DNA of 47,010 bases from JAFGBN01 sp964394145 (lineage in GTDB: Bacteria > Chloroflexota > Dehalococcoidia > GIF9 > AB-539-J10), in NCBI GenBank assembly GCA_964394145.1, contig CAYMVL010000015.1, positions 1 through 47,010 on the forward strand, given 5' to 3'. Each line of letters begins with the position of its first letter. The first letter of the stretch is position 1. Position numbers and translations under genes: made by a program. Positions 25,750 to 34,259 of the stretch are shown one piece after another. The notes beneath the pieces are model-generated. The model searched no databases. It was not told the origin of the DNA and saw only the letters and a program-made list of their open reading frames with translations.

Positions 25750-26200
25750 CTATATAGGCAACAATAGCCTGTGAGTCTTGGCAAGTTCCTTGTCAATATA
25801 CTCTATGGGGAACAGATAGCCAGGCGGCTGGTGCATATGGTTAAAGTTATACTCTACAAGCCATTCAGTTAGTCGGAGGTTAAGCTTTTCAGGATCCAAG
25901 AACAGATTGGAGTTGTAGGCCCATTCATACTCTAGAGTCTCGTCAAATCTTTCTATCTCCTGGCTATCCCGTGGTGTCTTGACTCTGGAAGACCATCTTT
26001 GAATACCCAATTTTACAATAGTCCTTTGAGACTCCGGGGGATACCCACTTTCATTATGCATCTGCAAGTTTTATACGGGCTGACCGACAAGGTAGCGAAG
26101 GCGATGAAGAAAATTTGCTGCAGACCTTGGCCTATTATTTTTGTACATCCGCGCGTGGTCTAACTTAGTGGCATGATCTGCCCCGGTCAAGAACGGTCGG
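25750..26200 (-). pseudogene. IS481-type transposase relic (integrase core and C-terminus)
   Basis: Reading the minus strand from about 26200, one frame gives TGADHATKLDHARMYKNN, then RLRYLVGQPV, a stop codon, LQMHNESG, KLGIQRWSSRVKTPRDSQ, EIERFDETLEYEW and a C-terminus ending KELAKTHRLLLPI. This is the IS481 integrase order. The usual QTDNGSE motif has become QMHNESG, so the second catalytic aspartate is lost, and the N-terminal third is absent. The glutamate of the DDE triad (EIERF) remains. An intact-looking frame of 105 codons (25750-26067) is only the tail of this relic. It is dead. Confidence 0.75.
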
Positions 26201-26209
26201 CCTCATTAC

Positions 26210-26629
26210 TTATAACAGTATGGGAACCAAGTTAAATTCGGGTTCTGCTGTCCTTCCGGTATCGGGTTCCCCTGACTCTAGCACAACTACTCCGATAGCT
26301 ACTACATGGATCGAGTTAAATATCTGGACTGGGGTGAGATAGACCTCCTACTATTTCAGTGTCCGCCATAACCTCTCCATGAATAGTCTATCGTTGTAGC
26401 TTCCTTTGCCATCCATGATGAGGGCGGCGCCGGCGTTTCTTTTCTGGGACTGGTCATCATTGCAAATGCAGACCGCGCCTTCGTCAGGCTCTCTCTTCCA
26501 TTTGCATGCTTGGCCGGGATAAACCTCGTAGTGACTGGCCAGTTCGGCTATTGCCTCTTCGACCCTGAGGGCCTAAAAGGCTAATCTGGCCTTGAATGAT
26601 GGGCTATGCTTCTTTCTGTTCTTCGTTAC
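26210..26629 (-). pseudogene. IS3-family transposase relic with internal deletions
   Basis: The minus strand reads TKNRKKHSPSFKARLAF, a stop, then ALRVEEAIAELASHYEVY and PGQACKWKREPDEG, which is the OrfA helix-turn-helix of IS3 elements. The same frame then jumps directly to MDGKGSYNDRLFMERLWRTL, from the middle of OrfB, then two stop codons, EVYL, and a jump to TPVQIF near the OrfB C-terminus. Most of the OrfB catalytic core has therefore been deleted while the frame survived. The usual ATG of OrfA appears as GTA at 26627-26629. Terminal inverted repeats were not found. Confidence 0.72.
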
Positions 26630-26788
26630 GTTCTGCTTCTCCTGTTGCTCTCTATTTTAAGCAGGAGAACGCGCTCTTGGCTACCTGCCTAAATTCTAAA
26701 GACCACCTGAGGTCTGGCGGTACAAGCAATATGTAGTATAATGCTCTACTTGGTTGGAATTACATGGTTTCGATCTAACCAGGTAAGG

Positions 26789-26794
26789 TATAAT
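26789..26794 (+). promoter_or_regulatory. -10 box candidate for glgP
   Basis: A perfect TATAAT lies 44 bases before the glgP ATG; a second TATAAT is at 26737-26742. Neither has a convincing -35 hexamer at 16-18 bases, so glgP may need an activator. Transcription from the nearer box would start near 26801. Confidence 0.35.
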
Positions 26795-26837
26795 CTTGCG
26801 CAGAGTCGATAGTCAGAGGCGAATAGAAAGAGATACT

Positions 26838-28991
26838 ATGATAGGCGCGAAATTACCAGAACGCATCAACAGGCTTGACGAGCTCGCTAACAACCTGTGG
26901 TGGAGCTGGCACGAGGAAGCGCGGACTCTGTTCCGTGCGCTCGATTATCCCCTCTGGAGAAAGACAGCCCATAACCCTGTCAAGCAGTTACACGAAGTCA
27001 GTTATGATACCCTCCAGGCAGCTGCTAAAGATTTAGCTTTCCTAGATTTGTATGAGTCCGTTATATCCAAATTTGACGCCGATATGTTATCCTCAAATAC
27101 CTCGTTCACCAGAGAGTACGGCAGCTTATTGCAGGGGCCTATAGCCTATTTTTCCATGGAGTTCGCCATCCATAACTCGCTGCCCATCTATGCCGGCGGC
27201 TTAGGTGTCCTATCAGGTGATGTTTGTAAGGAGGCAAGCGACATGGGCCTGCCACTCGCAGCGGTTGGATTCATGTACCCTGAAGGTTACTTCCATCAGC
27301 ATATCTCTGCAGACGGCTGGCAGGAGGAAATCTACAGACGGCTGGACTTCAGAGAGGCGCCCATAAATCCAATAAATCCGGTACCTGGATCGATTTCACC
27401 TACGCCAGTGGCGGAAGTCACATTAGAGGATACCCCATTACACATTGGCGTGTGGCAGGTTCGTGTAGGCCGAGTCAATTTATACCTCCTGTGCTCTAAT
27501 ATTGAACAGAATGCGCCGCAAGACCGCGAGCTATGTGCCCATCTTTATACCGCCGACGCAGAACAGCGAATTCGACAGGAGGTCGTGCTTGGAATTGGCG
27601 GAGTGCGTGTCCTGCGAGCGCTAAGCATAGAGCCAGCTATCTGGCATGCCAACGAAGGGCACAGCGCCTTCATGATGTTGGAGCGTGCTAGGGAAGAGGT
27701 AGAAGGTGGATTGCGGTTAAGTGATGCTTTGCAGAAAGTGGCCGCGACTACGGTTTTTACTACGCACACACCAGTTCCGGGGGGACACGACGTTTTTCCC
27801 GTAGAGCTAGTAGAGAAATACCTTAGTGGCTACTGGCAGTCTCTAGGAATGAAAAGAGAATCATTTCTGGAACTAGGACAACAAGATGGTCTGAATAGGA
27901 GAACTTTTAACATGACCGTGCTTGCTCTAAAGATGTCCCAGCATCGTAATGGGGTGAGCCAACTCCATGGTGAGGTCAGCCGAAGGATGTGGCATAGTCT
28001 ATGGCCTGAAATTCCTGTAGATGAAGTACCTATTTCATATGTTACCAACGGTATTCATGTGCCCACATGGATAGCTCCAGAACTTGGTCGATTGTACGAA
28101 AAGTACCTTGGTCAGGATTGGATTAAAATACATGATGATGTCAGCCTGTGGGAGTGCTTAGTCAACATTCCGGATGAGGAACTCTGGGCTGTTAGGCAGT
28201 CGCTGAAGCGCAAGCTTTTTGGTGCTATGTGTGATCGGGCTCGACAATACTACTCTGTCGAACCTGAGTGTAGTGCCCGCCAGGTGCTCGCGATGGGGGC
28301 CTTGCTTGACCCCGAAGTGCTGACTATTGGGTTCGTTCGTCGTTTCACCGAGTACAAACGACCAACCTTGATCTTCCGAGATATGGGGCGGCTAAAACGA
28401 ATTATTAACAACCAGTGGCACCCTGTACAAATCGTCTTTGCCGGTAAATCTCACCCGGCTGATTTTCCATCCAAGCATCTTCTCCATGAGGTGTATACCT
28501 TAGCTACGGGCCGTGAATTTCAAGGAAGGATAGCTTTTGTCGAGGACTATGATATGCATATGGCACGCTATCTGGTTCAGGGAATAGATACGTGGCTCAA
28601 TACGCCGCATCGTTTGCAGGAGGCCTGTGGTAGCAGTGGCATGAAAGCTTCACTAAACGGCGTACTCCATTTGAGCATTCGTGACGGATGGTGGCATGAA
28701 GGCTACAATGGCACCAATGGTTGGGCTATCGGCGCTGACCGCGATGCAGTCAGTCCAGGGAAAGAAGATGAATTGGATGCAGAAGAGCTCTACCGGCTTT
28801 TGGAAGAAGAGATTATACCTCTATACTATGACCGCGACCGCGGTGGTGTACCCCATGGTTGGATTCATATGGTCAAGGAAGCAATCCGTTCCGTTGTGCC
28901 CTTCTATAGCACGCGCCGAATGCTCAAGGAGTATACAGAGAAGATGTATCGCACGGCTGCCCAGTCTACTTTGGGATTGGAAGAACATTAG
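26838..28991 (+). CDS. glgP: alpha-glucan (glycogen/maltodextrin) phosphorylase
   Basis: This GT35 enzyme uses phosphate to release glucose-1-phosphate from the ends of alpha-1,4-glucan. At 717 residues it belongs to the shorter alpha-glucan phosphorylase type (about 700-850 residues) rather than the E. coli type. The motif GSSGMKAS carries the pyridoxal-phosphate lysine K603; YFSMEFAIHNSLPIYAGGLG near residue 100 and GFVRRFTEYKRP near 500 are also typical. A TTG at 26796 extends the frame by 14 residues, but the ATG at 26838 has an AAAGAGA ribosome site. It is convergent with treY; the stop codons of the two genes overlap in TTAG (28988-28991). It complements the trehalose and branching genes opposite. 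Confidence 0.93.
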   Translation: MIGAKLPERINRLDELANNLWWSWHEEARTLFRALDYPLWRKTAHNPVKQLHEVSYDTLQAAAKDLAFLDLYESVISKFDADMLSSNTSFTREYGSLLQGPIAYFSMEFAIHNSLPIYAGGLGVLSGDVCKEASDMGLPLAAVGFMYPEGYFHQHISADGWQEEIYRRLDFREAPINPINPVPGSISPTPVAEVTLEDTPLHIGVWQVRVGRVNLYLLCSNIEQNAPQDRELCAHLYTADAEQRIRQEVVLGIGGVRVLRALSIEPAIWHANEGHSAFMMLERAREEVEGGLRLSDALQKVAATTVFTTHTPVPGGHDVFPVELVEKYLSGYWQSLGMKRESFLELGQQDGLNRRTFNMTVLALKMSQHRNGVSQLHGEVSRRMWHSLWPEIPVDEVPISYVTNGIHVPTWIAPELGRLYEKYLGQDWIKIHDDVSLWECLVNIPDEELWAVRQSLKRKLFGAMCDRARQYYSVEPECSARQVLAMGALLDPEVLTIGFVRRFTEYKRPTLIFRDMGRLKRIINNQWHPVQIVFAGKSHPADFPSKHLLHEVYTLATGREFQGRIAFVEDYDMHMARYLVQGIDTWLNTPHRLQEACGSSGMKASLNGVLHLSIRDGWWHEGYNGTNGWAIGADRDAVSPGKEDELDAEELYRLLEEEIIPLYYDRDRGGVPHGWIHMVKEAIRSVVPFYSTRRMLKEYTEKMYRTAAQSTLGLEEH

Positions 28992-31831
28992 GTGCTGATC
29001 AGGAGAGCCACCGGAAATGTGCATAATATGTCAGAAATCCTGAGCTCACTTTTCATACGAGATATTTCCAGTCTCTCGCCGGTAAAAATGTTGCGCCAGT
29101 GCTTAGGTACGCGGTCGGGTAATAGCAGCAGATCGTTTGTCCAAACGCTCTGACCAAGTGGGATAGCCCCAACGGGAACTATCCTGGTCAGTACTCTGGG
29201 GACTACTATTAGGGCCCACCTATGCTGCCCGTGTCGTGCAAATGCACACACGTGTTCTTGTTTCTGCCCAAGAATCTGGAGGGGGATATATTCTCCGTCC
29301 TGAAATACTTCGCTATGCGACCTGCGCACATTTAATGCCTTATAAGTCACGTAAAGCTTCACGCGCCCATCCTGCCACGAGTCCAACATTCCTTGGACGT
29401 AAGGTTGCAGCTTTGGCAGGTCCGGCCGGGCCAGTTCTGCCAGTAGCTTCACACGTCTCTTGAAGTCAACCTTGCGTCGGTTGTCAGGATCGACGAGGCT
29501 AAAATCCCACAGCTCCGTTCCTTGATAGAAATCCGGCACACCTGGAGAGCTAATCTTAAGCAACAACTGTGCTAAGGAGCTAAAGGCTCCGTAGTATGCT
29601 ATTTGCTTCTCAAGTATTAAGAAATCTTCTAGAAAATGATTCTCTTTGCTGCCATCTAATACAGACTCCAGAAATGAAATAAAGGCACTCTCGTACTCTA
29701 AATTAGGCGACAACCAGCTAGTCGAGGTTTTCGCTTCCCTTACCGCCTTTACCACGAACTTTTTCAGCCTCTCCTGGAACTCGGCCAGCTCTTTTTCATA
29801 GAGAGGCCAGGCACCGAGCATAGTCTGGTAGAGTAGTATTTCCATGTTGGGTTCAGGCACAGGTAGCCCTTTGACCAGTCGTTTTTTCACTTTGTTCCAG
29901 TGCAGCCATTGGGTCAGATGTTCTTTCCATGCCTCAGGAATCTCTGAGAGCACGTTAAGCCGCGCTCGTACATCCTCGCTCATCTTTGTATCGTGCGTTG
30001 AGGAGGTGTTGAATGTGTGCGGATAGGTCTTCTGTCGTGTCAGGACACGTCGGTGGAAATCGTCCACAGATAAGTTCGGTGAACTTGATTCAACCCCAAC
30101 CTCGTTGAGTGAGATCAATCGATTGTAGCAATATAGGGCCGTATCCTCGAGCCCTTTAGCCATTACAGCCCCGCTGAACTGCTGCCATCGTAACACAAAT
30201 TGAAACCATGTCTTCTTCTGTTCAGAAGATAGTCTAGAGGGAAAGTTGAGAGTGAGAATACTCTTCAGAAAATCCAGGGTGGCGCTGTCCACACTTGGGT
30301 TGCACCGCCGGGCTTGCTCTACGGCGCGTTTCAAGTAGAATCGGTCTCTGGGAGTCACTGTGAAAGTCCTAGTGTAAGTCCTGTAGACGGGCAAGCAGCC
30401 CGTCACATCAGTGAGGGCTTCATTCAATTCTTGATAAGATAAATTAGCGGCAAGAACATACTGCTGAGCCAGACAGGCCAAATGCCGCGTCAGCGCACTC
30501 ATTTCAGAAGGGAACAATTCCTCCATGACCTGCTTCTTCTTCTGGTAGACGATGTTATCAAAGTCAGCTTGTGAGCCTATCAATTGATGGTAAATCTCAC
30601 CCAGCGTCTGCAGGCCGCTGGCTTCTACAAGAACTGCGTTAACTATATCAATGAAGTCATATCCGGTAGTTCCGAAGACGGGCCATTCTGGCGACAGCAC
30701 CTCATCGGAAGTCAGGATTTTCTCGACGATAATATAGAAGCGGCGAGTGCTTCCCCCTTTTTGTTTCGGCATGATATGTTGCTGCAAGCGCAAAAGGTAC
30801 TGCAACGGGTCATTGAGGCCATCCATATGGTCAATCCTTAAACCGGAGACTTTTCGCTGTCGCACGAGATCAAGAATAAGAGAGTGGGTAAACCTGAATA
30901 CCTGTGATTTTTCAACCCTGACTCCAATCAAGTCATTGATGTCGAAGAAACGCCGATAGTTGAGATGCCTGTAGGCCGTCTTCCAATATTCCAACTGATA
31001 GACTTGCTGCTCCAGCAGATTGTGCATCAGCTCGAAGTCTCTTGACTGCTGCGTCTTACTATTAAAGAGAACGATGTTCTGCACTAAAGCACTCATAATC
31101 TCAGATGCTCTCTTAAGAATACCTAGAAAAGATTCCTTTACTGCTTGCCTATCATGGTACTGCCTAGCCGCTTCTGTGTCACATAGAGAGGTAACGGGTG
31201 GTAAATTTTCAATAGCTACCTTGACTTGATTCAACTCCTGAGAATACCGATGAAGCTCAGGGTTCATCTCGTCTAGATTATTAAGGCAACAGGCTATAAC
31301 AAGGCGATAGGATCTAACATCCAATGGCAGCCGGAAACCCTCATATTCGACGCAGAATCCACTATTATCCAAGCTCAGAAGGAGTTCTTGATTCCTCAGA
31401 GCCTTCTCGTAAGGACGGTTCAAGATAGGCAAGAGAATCCTATTATTGAAAGCACCCCATTCTATATCAAATAATCTGGCGTAGGGGGAGCAGAGGCCGT
31501 TCTCTAGAACGTCTGTCCACCAGATGCTCTCAGGACTAGCTGCCATGTGATTGGGAACAATATCAAGGAGCAACCCCATCTTATGCTTGCTAAGTCTCTG
31601 CACCAGAGCATCGAATACCATTCCTGTGCCAAGCTCCGGGTTTAGGCATGTTGGGTCAGTTACATCATAACCGTGTTGGCTGCCCTTGCGCGCTTTCAAG
31701 ATAGGCGAGGCATAGAGATCAGTAATACCTAATCGATATAGGTAAGGTACTAGGTCAATTGCATCTTCGAAGCGAAACTGGCTGTTAAACTGAAGCCTGT
31801 AAGTAGCAGCTGGGATCTTTAATTCCGGCAT
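28988..31831 (-). CDS. treY: maltooligosyl trehalose synthase
   Basis: TreY (GH13) turns the reducing-end alpha-1,4 bond of a maltooligosaccharide into an alpha,alpha-1,1 bond, giving maltooligosyl trehalose, which TreZ then cleaves. The 947 residues show PAATYRLQFN (7-16), LYASPILKARKGSQHGYDVTDP (39-60, in two adjoining motifs), DIVPNHMA (90-97), the nucleophile D334 in GLRIDHMDG, the acid E370 in IIVEKIL, TSTHDTKMSEDVRAR near 610 and PGVPDFYQGTELWDF near 770. All key residues are in place and the size is somewhat above the common 700-850. It is the last gene of the malQ operon, four bases after the GH57 gene, and overlaps the stop of glgP. Confidence 0.94.
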   Translation of the reverse strand: MPELKIPAATYRLQFNSQFRFEDAIDLVPYLYRLGITDLYASPILKARKGSQHGYDVTDPTCLNPELGTGMVFDALVQRLSKHKMGLLLDIVPNHMAASPESIWWTDVLENGLCSPYARLFDIEWGAFNNRILLPILNRPYEKALRNQELLLSLDNSGFCVEYEGFRLPLDVRSYRLVIACCLNNLDEMNPELHRYSQELNQVKVAIENLPPVTSLCDTEAARQYHDRQAVKESFLGILKRASEIMSALVQNIVLFNSKTQQSRDFELMHNLLEQQVYQLEYWKTAYRHLNYRRFFDINDLIGVRVEKSQVFRFTHSLILDLVRQRKVSGLRIDHMDGLNDPLQYLLRLQQHIMPKQKGGSTRRFYIIVEKILTSDEVLSPEWPVFGTTGYDFIDIVNAVLVEASGLQTLGEIYHQLIGSQADFDNIVYQKKKQVMEELFPSEMSALTRHLACLAQQYVLAANLSYQELNEALTDVTGCLPVYRTYTRTFTVTPRDRFYLKRAVEQARRCNPSVDSATLDFLKSILTLNFPSRLSSEQKKTWFQFVLRWQQFSGAVMAKGLEDTALYCYNRLISLNEVGVESSSPNLSVDDFHRRVLTRQKTYPHTFNTSSTHDTKMSEDVRARLNVLSEIPEAWKEHLTQWLHWNKVKKRLVKGLPVPEPNMEILLYQTMLGAWPLYEKELAEFQERLKKFVVKAVREAKTSTSWLSPNLEYESAFISFLESVLDGSKENHFLEDFLILEKQIAYYGAFSSLAQLLLKISSPGVPDFYQGTELWDFSLVDPDNRRKVDFKRRVKLLAELARPDLPKLQPYVQGMLDSWQDGRVKLYVTYKALNVRRSHSEVFQDGEYIPLQILGQKQEHVCAFARHGQHRWALIVVPRVLTRIVPVGAIPLGQSVWTNDLLLLPDRVPKHWRNIFTGERLEISRMKSELRISDILCTFPVALLIST

Positions 31832-31835
31832 CTAA

Positions 31836-34259
31836 TTAATCTAACCGGATGCAGAGTTCTTCGCCTAGAGAGGTAAACTCGCTAAGCCACTCCCGAGCTG
31901 CCTCTCCTTGCTCTCCACTTATTTGCAGCCTGCGGTAAGTCGATTCGAGCGTCTTATGATACAGATTCTGCACTTTCCATAGGTCTACTCGGAATGGCAA
32001 TGTGCGTAACATTTGTACGGCAGCCAATAGCTTCTTGAGAGATTCAATATTCTCAGGCGTGCTGACCAGACTTGCCATCATGCCTTCTAATGTGTGCTGT
32101 AAAAGATAACTCAACCCCTCAGTATCAAGCTGGACGTTCCACCTACGTGTTTCATCGAGAATGCTGGCAATGCGTTCTGGATCCAGGCTATCACCAGAGA
32201 CTGCCTTCCGCAATTCACTGTTTAGGATAAACTCAGCGGCTGTCTGAAAGCTCCTTGGAATCGGGTTACCCAAGTCGGAGAGGAAGCGCATAGGTGGATA
32301 GTACCGCTCATATACCTGATGGTATGCCGCTTCAATTCCTGACAGAGCTGACTCCAGAATACTATCTAAGACCTTTCGCTGTTCATCGAGAAAGAGATTC
32401 TTAATAGAGTAAGTCGAAGTCCCAAAATGTTTGTCCAGCAGCCGAATAACCTCGGGAAAATCAGCACCTGAGAAGGTCTGGGTTAGCTCGTGAAGCATGG
32501 CCTGGTAGTCTTTTTCTTCCTTATACTCACCAACAGCGGCATTTACATTGTGGTCGCCGAGATGCAAAACTCCAAAACTAAGTCTCGCCAACTCCCTGGT
32601 TATATCAGACGTGACCTCCACTCTTCCTACTGCCAGCCTTGGTTTGCCGGCGGCGGCGACATGATAATCATCTATACTGATACCGTAACAGTATATCCTG
32701 GCTTGCCCGCAGTACTGTTCAAATAAGGAACTAACGGCGAAGTGGGCAGCGACCTTGGTTAGATCCACTTCAGCTGGTTTGACGAACCTCTCGTAAATGC
32801 GCCGACCATTGCCATATTCAGGAATATTGCTTTTAGCTAGCTCAAGGCGTTCCAGAAACTGGGACTCAACGTCGCCTCCAAATAGATCCCGTGCTAGCTG
32901 AATAACTCTCCCTGCATATTGAATAACCTGCACTGTCTCAATACCTGACAGTTCGTCAAAAAACCAGCCACAACTAGTATACATAAGCATAGCATTGCGC
33001 TGGAGTTCTAATAGCTTAAGCACGGTTACCGTTTCTGATTCACTCAGCTGACGGGTACAGTTCCACTCAAAAAAGCTCTGGATATTCTCTCTGGAACGGT
33101 CAAGAACCACTTCAATGTAGTCATCACGGGCGGCCCAAGGATCCTTCAAAAATGTGCCTGCCATTTCTGCGTACTTTGGAACTAGATAATCGCGGAGGCA
33201 GTCAAATGCCTCACGTAAAGGGGCACGCCAAGCTTGATTCCATTTCGGGTCTCTGCCACCATTGCATCCACAGTCGCTCTGCCATCGCTCAATGCCATGA
33301 CTGCAACTCCATGAAGTGTTTTCAATAATCTCAACTTCATATATGGGCGGATGCTTTTCCAGATATTCGCCATAATTTGTGATTCGTGCTAGCTGCGCCG
33401 TCTCGATATGATGAAGAGCAAAAGCCAATGCCATTTCACCGAAGCGATGATGGTGGCCATAGGTTTCTCCATCGGTCGCGATGTTGACCAGTTGAGGGTA
33501 CTGGGCTTCTTCTGAAAAAGCATCCACAAGGCGGCATGCGAAGTTGTCACCGCTTTTGAGCAGGTCCTCAAAAGCAACACTGCGGGCGATAGTATCGTCA
33601 TAGAAGAATATATTCAACTTTCGACGCGACGGCAGTGTGATCTCATAAGCCATTCTGGTATCGATAGCGGCATTACGGGTATCATTCCAACCATCAGTGT
33701 CAATCTTTCTCACTCGGCTGGCTTGATGGGGTGCCAGGATGGTGAACTTGATGCCTAGTTCCGCCAGGACATCCAGAGTCTCAAGGTCTACAGCCGTTTC
33801 AGGTAGCCACATTCCTTCGGGTTTTCGTCCGAAGCTATGTTCAAAGGAGCGAATTGCCCAGATTACCTGTGTATATCTATCTCGCTGATTAGCTAGTGGC
33901 ATAATAACATGGTTATAGGGTTGAGCCAGCGCTGAGCCATGTCCGGAGAACGTATGCTGAGCCTCACGGTCAGCTTCTACAATAGCTTGATAGACATCAG
34001 GCGTATTCTTCTCCATCCATGTAAGAAGCGTCGGGCCGAAATCGAAACTAATCTTGCTGTAATTGTTTACTATATGAGTGATGCAGCCTTCCTTGTCCAG
34101 AATGCGTGAGGCAGCATTCGTGGCATAGCACTCTGCTGCCACCCTCTCGTTCCAGTCATGGTAAGGATACGCCGAATCCTGAGTCTCGATATGCTCCAGC
34201 CAGGCATTTTCCCGCGGTGGTTGATAGAAGTGACCATGAATACAAATATAACGCTCCAT
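31836..34259 (-). CDS. GH57 family glycosidase with DUF3536 domain
   Basis: GH57 enzymes are retaining alpha-amylases, glucanotransferases, branching enzymes and pullulanases. The 807-residue protein has the N-terminal barrel with motif 1 HGHFYQPP (8-15), motif 3 GMWLPETAVD with the likely nucleophile E154, motif 4 FFYDDT with D221/D222, and motif 5 ATDGETYGHHH (261-271). The C-terminal half (about 300-807) matches my memory of the DUF3536 architecture. No signal peptide is present, so it works in the cytoplasm. Its exact reaction is unproven. It lies between treZ (TAG directly followed by its ATG, with an AAGGAGA ribosome site) and treY (four-base gap), which argues for a role in glucan or trehalose metabolism, perhaps replacing a debranching enzyme. 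Confidence 0.85.
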   Translation of the reverse strand: MERYICIHGHFYQPPRENAWLEHIETQDSAYPYHDWNERVAAECYATNAASRILDKEGCITHIVNNYSKISFDFGPTLLTWMEKNTPDVYQAIVEADREAQHTFSGHGSALAQPYNHVIMPLANQRDRYTQVIWAIRSFEHSFGRKPEGMWLPETAVDLETLDVLAELGIKFTILAPHQASRVRKIDTDGWNDTRNAAIDTRMAYEITLPSRRKLNIFFYDDTIARSVAFEDLLKSGDNFACRLVDAFSEEAQYPQLVNIATDGETYGHHHRFGEMALAFALHHIETAQLARITNYGEYLEKHPPIYEVEIIENTSWSCSHGIERWQSDCGCNGGRDPKWNQAWRAPLREAFDCLRDYLVPKYAEMAGTFLKDPWAARDDYIEVVLDRSRENIQSFFEWNCTRQLSESETVTVLKLLELQRNAMLMYTSCGWFFDELSGIETVQVIQYAGRVIQLARDLFGGDVESQFLERLELAKSNIPEYGNGRRIYERFVKPAEVDLTKVAAHFAVSSLFEQYCGQARIYCYGISIDDYHVAAAGKPRLAVGRVEVTSDITRELARLSFGVLHLGDHNVNAAVGEYKEEKDYQAMLHELTQTFSGADFPEVIRLLDKHFGTSTYSIKNLFLDEQRKVLDSILESALSGIEAAYHQVYERYYPPMRFLSDLGNPIPRSFQTAAEFILNSELRKAVSGDSLDPERIASILDETRRWNVQLDTEGLSYLLQHTLEGMMASLVSTPENIESLKKLLAAVQMLRTLPFRVDLWKVQNLYHKTLESTYRRLQISGEQGEAAREWLSEFTSLGEELCIRLD

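Noticed and set aside
26796..26837. A TTG start for GlgP at 26796
   Set aside because: It lies directly behind the TATAAT box, where it would precede the predicted transcription start; the ATG at 26838 has a ribosome site.
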